This document shows, piece by piece, positions 58,901 to 64,000 of a stretch of 64,000 nt of DNA (its first letter is position 1; every line of letters starts with the position of its first letter). The notes beneath the pieces were generated by a model. It was not told where the DNA came from. It made no database searches and saw nothing but the letters and a program-made list of their open reading frames with translations. The stretch is from assembly GCF_042453785.1 (NCBI RefSeq), contig NC_091664.1:3274501-3338500 (forward strand), given 5' to 3'. Both the position numbers and the translations under genes were made by a program. This DNA is from Malus domestica (Eukaryota; Streptophyta; Magnoliopsida; Rosales; Rosaceae).

Positions 58901-60050
58901 CCTATGCAAGATAAATTTCAACTTGTTTCCATTCAAGTTTTTGTGTACCAACCAAAATTTTATAGATATAGATGAGCATTTTCGTTTCATAGTGCTTATA
59001 CATGAAGGTTATTTTCCAGTGACCAGTAGTGTATACAGTCTCCAAAGGACCGCTAGAGATGGTGGAGAGCAGAAAGATCAGAATCCTCAAGATCCCATTG
59101 TTGAAGTTATAACACCTGACGTGTACAATAACTATGATGCAGATGGTTCCAGGGGTCCATTTTCTGGGATCTGGTCTCGGACGTTGAGGGTCAAAATAAC
59201 TGGAAGGGATGGCTTTGAGAAACTTGATGTTCGGATTCCTGTAAGTCTTCTATTCTTTATGGGCATAGCATTCCATTCACAGTGCTTCCACTGTTATCCA
59301 GGAGAAAAGATTGTAAGACTTTTGGAATAGGTGCCCCACCAACCTTATTGAAAATCCTAAGTTTGTCTTCATTCTTAATCGTTAGAAATCCCTACGGTGT
59401 TGTGATGATAGGTTCGCAAGGAAAGAATTGGTAAACAGATAGTGTTAAAGAGTTCCGAAAATAATATCCTCCCAAAAATTTGGTGAGCAGATGGTGAAGC
59501 AGAGATTCACCTTATGTTACAATATGATTAGAGAGTTACCATTTCACAGATGGTATTGTGCTAGATATGTGACCAGGCAGTTACTGGAGCGAAACAGCAT
59601 GGTCGCAATGCTGTTACGAGTATTCATGAAAGAAGGAAAAAAAAACACTTGAGCAAGTGAATTTCACTTCATTTCGTCTCTCTTCATCTGGGATCGTCTT
59701 TGATATGATTGTATATATTCGTCATTTACATGTTAGTCATGTTATTTCCGACTTATGAAAACCCGCTTTCATGTTTTGGTTATAAATTTTTACAGGCTGG
59801 ATTCTTGGAAGGAATCACAAATATAGTTCCAGGTATTATTCATGTTCTCTCCAAACTTATTGAAATAGGTAATTGCTCCAGACCGGTAGTCCCTTGTAGT
59901 GTAATTAAAACTCCACATGTTTTTCCAACAGCTCTCGGGGGTGTGAACATCAAACAACTGCTAAACGAGGCAACTGATGAAATGGGAGGGAAGCTGCTGC
60001 TAGATTTTAATGACACAATTGGTGATAGGATTCAAGTTTTTCTAGAGTGA
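54582..60050 (+). CDS. PEP mutase / isocitrate lyase-family protein, plastid-targeted, with C-terminal extension
   Basis: Eight exons, 54582..54966, 55635..55846, 56824..57105, 57995..58114, 58555..58705, 59020..59240, 59796..59832, 59932..60050. They give 508 residues. The first 65 or so are Ser/Thr-rich with basic residues and few acids, like a chloroplast transit peptide. The TIM-barrel domain (about 90-375) has the metal-binding GDGDNGYGN (167-175), LEDQ (196-199) and catalytic KACGH (203-207). Plant members are often named carboxyvinyl-carboxyphosphonate phosphorylmutase, but relatives act as C-C lyases on malate-like acids, so the substrate is unknown. About 125 residues beyond the barrel form an extension of unknown role. 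Length and content match the Arabidopsis At2g43180 type (about 480) more than the shorter (about 340) paralogues. Confidence 0.88.
55909..55955. repeat. (TC)n(AC)n compound microsatellite
   Basis: A TC run passing directly into an AC run, inside intron 2 of the PEP mutase-family gene. Confidence 0.95.
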
Positions 60051-61334
60051 ATCCAAGAGAAGTAGAAGTCTTACAAGCATAATGCTAAAGGTATGTTGAC
60101 CAAAAAAATGCTCAAAGTATTCTCTCTGTAACATGAACGATCCTCTTAAGACGCTTTATTGCATATTATCTGAAAGAATTTTTCGAATTGGGTAGAAAAA
60201 AATACCAATTACATGAACCAATTACTCATGGAATAAGCGTTTTTACTTGTATGATTGATGCAGGGTTAAGACCAACAAATTCAGACCGAAACTCGGCCAC
60301 AGAAATCGGCGGTGATGTACAAAGTTTGATAAACTATTTTAAGCATAAACAAGCTAGAGGATTCGTACTTTTTTCTCGTATACAAGTTGATCAATTTAAT
60401 CGGATGAATAGTTTCTTTTCGATAGATTGTAAATTAAAGTTGCGATGTAATTTCTTTTGATATGTTGTGTGCATTTCTTCTACCTTTTTAGTACGAACAA
60501 ATACAATTTGGGGTTTGGACTCCATTTTTCGGAGTCAATTGAATAACGGCTTTGTTTACGAACTGCTTGGTTTGTTTGAAACATTTTTTGTACTCACTAA
60601 CACGTTTGATAACCATTTCGTGAACTACTAAAAACGTACATTAGGCTCACTAACACGTCGTTATTTAGATTGCGGGGATTGTTTTGACAAACGGTTGCAC
60701 TTTTTCACCACTCAAATGGTAAGAGTGCGTCGTTTGACTCTACGTTCACTGCGATTACGCCGCAGATTTCCTCCTTCAAGACGCGATTACGTGACAGAGA
60801 CCTCAATCCCGGCTTCGATGCACCGCCGAGACCAAAGGGAGGACATTGTTTTTGAAGTTTCTAACGTTGAGCAAGTTGACAGAGATTGATTCGTACTAGG
60901 TTGTTTCATTGTTCCCATGAACTCTCGTTCGACCATTTCGGATGTTGTACGTTTTTCCCTTCCAACGTCGTCAATCGCATCTCTCCTGTTTTGCTCATAC
61001 CGGCATACAAAAAGAGAAGGTTGTAGAATGAATCAAAACTTATTCGTTTGTGTTCGTAGCCAAACATCGCGATAAATGTTTACACAATCTGGCAAAAAGA
61101 ATATATATCTCCGATAAAAAAAGGACCGAAACGATAACCTGAGACGGGTTATCCCCAACACTACACAAACAAGACAACAGCTGCTCAAACCAGCCAGGCA
61201 ATGCACCTATATAGGAGAACACTCTCTTGTGACCCATACGAAATGCGGAGTTACAGAGATACATCACATCCCCACATAAAAATTACACGACTTTTGTTTC
61301 AAATCAAATATGTATCGACTTACTTTCATCAATT
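60051..61334. other. Spacer between convergent PEP mutase-family and epsin genes
   Basis: It should contain both 3' UTRs. A 90-codon frame at 60188-60460 and a 64-codon basic frame at 60695-60889 have no recognisable family features. I do not call a gene. Confidence 0.5.
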
Positions 61335-63135
61335 TCATCGGTAGCCACCGCCATATGGCTGCTGAGGATAACCACCTGCGCCCATCATGGGGTTATAGCC
61401 GGGAGGCATGTTTGAACCAGGAGGTAATCCGGTTTGCGCTTGCATCCCCATGCCCATATTCATTCCCATTCCCATGTTCATCCCCATCCCCATACCCATG
61501 GGTTGATTCGTGCCACCGTAGCCACCCATGCCCATACCTCCACCTGGACCCCCACCCATACCCATAGCCATTCCCATGCCCGGACCCATCCCCCCGCCCA
61601 TACCTGAACCCATCATCGCGTTTGGTGGAGCCCTAAGAACACTTGCACCTGCACGGCCAATTCCAGAACCAGATCCCATGGCTTTACCCATGTTAATAGT
61701 AGATGTTGCAGGAGTTGCCGGCTGCTTCTCCATCCTCTTTTCCTTCCGATTAATGGAATCAAAATCAATTCCAATATCATTCAATGGATTAATTTTAGCT
61801 GCACGTGAAAAAAACAAAACAAAAGCCGTTATAGAACCCTAAAAAAACATAGACCGTTAATTAACAAGTTGAAGAAGAGACATAGCACTCACCTCCAGAT
61901 ATATTTAAATTAACTAGGCCTCTGCTGAGTGTATCAGCCCAAACTGCTGACTTCGGTTCAAACTTGCTGTCTTTAGGTGGTTGAGCAACTATAGCAAGTG
62001 CCCCTGTTGATGATGACAGCGGTTGCTGGGAACCCATTGAGGTGTTTGGTCCTTTTTGTGATAAAAGGTTGCCCAGAACATCACTATTATGTTGCAAACC
62101 TGGTCCAGGTGGAATTTGAGTAGTGGCCTGTGAAGCTACTGGGCCGACAGAACCTTGAGGATGGAAGTTCCCTTGTGGATGGAAGTTCCCACCATTAAGT
62201 TGTGCAGCCGGTCCATTATGAGCATGAGGAGCCATGTAACCTCCCTGTTGTGAAAAATAGTTTCCGCTGTTGGGAGCTGAAAACCCACCTTGTTGTGGAA
62301 TGAAATTTCCATTGTTAAACTGTGCAGTAGGCCCTGTTGGAGTTTGAGGAGCCCCATGTGAAGTGATGGGAGCTGTAGGCCCTCCCTGTGACGGAAAACC
62401 CCCACTGCTGTATTGTCCAGCAAATCCAGTTTGATTATGAGGGACTACAGATCCTGGCTGCACATGAAAATTCCCATACATATTAGCACTTGGCTGTGGA
62501 TGTTGACCTGTTGGACCTGAAAAGGACTGCTGTGAAGGTCCAGTAGGTGGCAAAATATCAGCAAGAATATCCATGTTTTCAGTAGACTGTTCTTGAGACG
62601 TAAATTGTGAGTTTGTTGGAGTTTGAACACTGGAAACACCAGATGACGAATAATTTGCAGCAGAAAATGAATCCCCAAAGGGAAAGTTGGAAGCTGTATC
62701 TGCACTCTGGTTCACAGTTGGTGGGAAAGAGTCTGTGGACGTGGAAGTGTGTGTTTGAGGTTGGACCGTCTCACTGGAAGGGAGAGCTTTGAAGGGGGAG
62801 TCACCGAATGGATCTTCAAATGACTGCATTGAAGGAGAACACTTTTAATCCAAGAAGGATGTCACTTGAGAAACTCTTTTAATAACAAAAAATGCCTACC
62901 TGATTCATAACATTAGATGCTGGCGGAGTTGCCGTAAATGTGGTTGTAGAACTAGAGTTCGCATGGGGATCAACTTCAAATGTAGCAGTAGAAGGTGTAG
63001 TCGGTACAATGGCCAATGCATTTGAAGAGAATGAGTCTGACAGGGAACCTAGTAAGTCCATCTCAACATTGTTTGAGATAACCGGGGCTGCTTGGACAGC
63101 TGGGGCAGCTGGGGCAGCTTGGGGAGCTGGGGTAG
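61335..63135 (-). CDS. Clathrin-interactor epsin (EPSIN2/3-like), 3' part only
   Basis: Three terminal exons, complement(61335..61798, 61893..62823, 62900..63135), about 543 residues. The gene continues past the right edge, so the N-terminal ENTH domain that binds phosphoinositides is not in the window. Visible parts: an Ala/Pro-rich linker; a long Gln/Gly/Pro/Ser-rich disordered region with an EDPFGDSPF motif resembling DPF/NPF-type adaptor or EH-domain ligands; a conserved block near [20 protein letters not shown]; and a Met-Gly repeat tail ending QQPYGGGYR. Plant EPSIN2 binds AP-3 or AP-2, clathrin and SNAREs in vesicle trafficking (family knowledge). Splice phases close across the three exons. 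The assignment to EPSIN2 rather than EPSIN3 is not firm; it is supported by neighbouring-gene synteny. Confidence 0.88.
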
Positions 63136-64000
63136 CTGTTAAGGGAAAGACAATGTGAGTTTCTCATAGTGCTGCATTTCAATCACAAACATAAATGCAA
63201 CTAAAATCTTGCAGCTAGTCCCTGAAAGGCCAAAGAACAACTGTATAGAAACAACCTGCTTGCAAAAGGGTACCGAGATAGTAAATGATCTTTTTTTCAG
63301 GGATAACATATAAGAATTTTATACTCAGGAGCATAAACTAACATAAAAACACTACGCTGTTACACGAGATTTTTGTTCTCTGTATCAACAGGGTGTACAT
63401 AGAAATCTAAACTGCCTTCCACTCAACAGTATTAGGATGTTATAGACAACCAGTACAAATCGCACCCCAGACATACTAGCTCATAAATAATATGCTAAAA
63501 CCCTACTTAATATTAAACTAAGAGGAGGCTGTCAACAATAATTCCACAATCCCAATGTTACCACCACAACTGCAATCACCATGTCTAAGTTAATAACCAT
63601 AATATCTCCATAACTACCATCACCTATCATTCTAAGAGAGTTGACCGTGGCATGAAACACTGAACAGGAAAGTAAAAGAGAAGAGAAGAGGATTCACAAA
63701 ATAACAAAAATCTTCCCAACTTCTAAAACCTAAGAAACACAAATAAACACTCACTAATAGCTTAGTAGGAAAGATGTACTGTTGTCAGAAAACAATAAGA
63801 CCATCTCCAAAGGAGATTTCAAATTCTAAACATAAAATTTAAATTTGACAGCTTATGTGGCACTTTGACATCTTTTAAAATTTTGCTCTCCACCTGATAT
63901 GTCAAACTTTAAACAAAAATAAAAATTCATATTTATTTTCTTTGTATTGGTAATGAAAGAAAATGAATTAAAAAGTATAAAAATATTCAAACATTGCATT
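63136..64000 (-). other. Intron sequence of the epsin gene
   Basis: The exon at 63135 begins after a clear AG acceptor and with a split codon, so the sequence to the right edge should be one intron or more. I found no ENTH-coding exon. An A/T-rich block near 63800-63960 resembles a small dispersed repeat but is not delimited. Confidence 0.55.

Noticed and set aside
60188-60460. 90-codon frame after the PEP mutase-family gene
   Set aside because: No recognisable family, no promoter sign, and it overlaps the likely 3' UTR.
61528-61842. 104-codon proline-rich plus-strand frame
   Set aside because: It is the antisense of the Met-Gly repeat tail of the epsin gene; the repeat makes any frame look ordered.

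Overview
The window is nuclear DNA of a flowering plant. It has long AT-rich intergenic stretches, many-exon genes with GT..AG introns, plant-only gene families, and dense MITEs, SINEs, solo LTRs and one endogenous pararetrovirus. The gene set and repeat families look like Rosaceae, probably the apple/pear group; that placement is inference from recall, not from a search.

Layout, left to right: a family-1 UDP-glycosyltransferase (1029-2540, +); a three-exon chitinase-like protein of the CTL1/POM1 type (3292-5204, -); a gene-poor stretch; three near-identical DIR1-like lipid-transfer genes (8773-9099, 11641-11967, 15317-15643, all +); a decayed Caulimoviridae endogenous pararetrovirus (about 17100-25432); a 14-exon signal peptide peptidase-like protease with a PA domain (26045-33321, -); a 12-exon prolyl 4-hydroxylase (35304-41776, -); a transposon-rich spacer; an 11-exon TOM40 import pore (46153-52854, +); an 8-exon plastid-targeted PEP mutase/isocitrate lyase-family protein (54582-60050, +); and the 3' half of an epsin (61335-63135, -) that runs off the right edge. 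I rebuilt the exons by eye; in each multi-exon gene the phases close and the total length fits the family.

The most informative structure lies between 8.4 and 26.5 kb. The three lipid-transfer genes belong to a tandem triplication whose repeat unit also carries the last two exons of the SPPL protease. Two truncated SPPL 3' ends, in the same orientation as the real gene, therefore lie between the lipid-transfer genes. Both copies break at the same point of SPPL intron 12, so one junction was made and then multiplied. Each unit later collected its own insertions: a hAT MITE 18 bp upstream of the TATA box of copy 2, a solo LTR inside a long-TIR element, a solo LTR just after copy 3, and the pararetrovirus between copy 3 and SPPL. 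Copy 3 also has a replaced 5' leader and an Asp at the -3 position of its predicted signal-peptide cleavage site.

SPPL, P4H1, the PEP mutase-family gene and the epsin match a local cluster on Arabidopsis chromosome 2 (At2g43070, 43080, 43180, 43160/43170, from memory), so the right half looks like conserved microsynteny with TOM40 interposed. The genes are otherwise functionally unrelated: glycosylation, cell wall, lipid signalling, membrane proteolysis, hydroxyproline formation, protein import, metabolism and clathrin trafficking. I saw no rRNA, tRNA, CRISPR or prokaryote-type operon.
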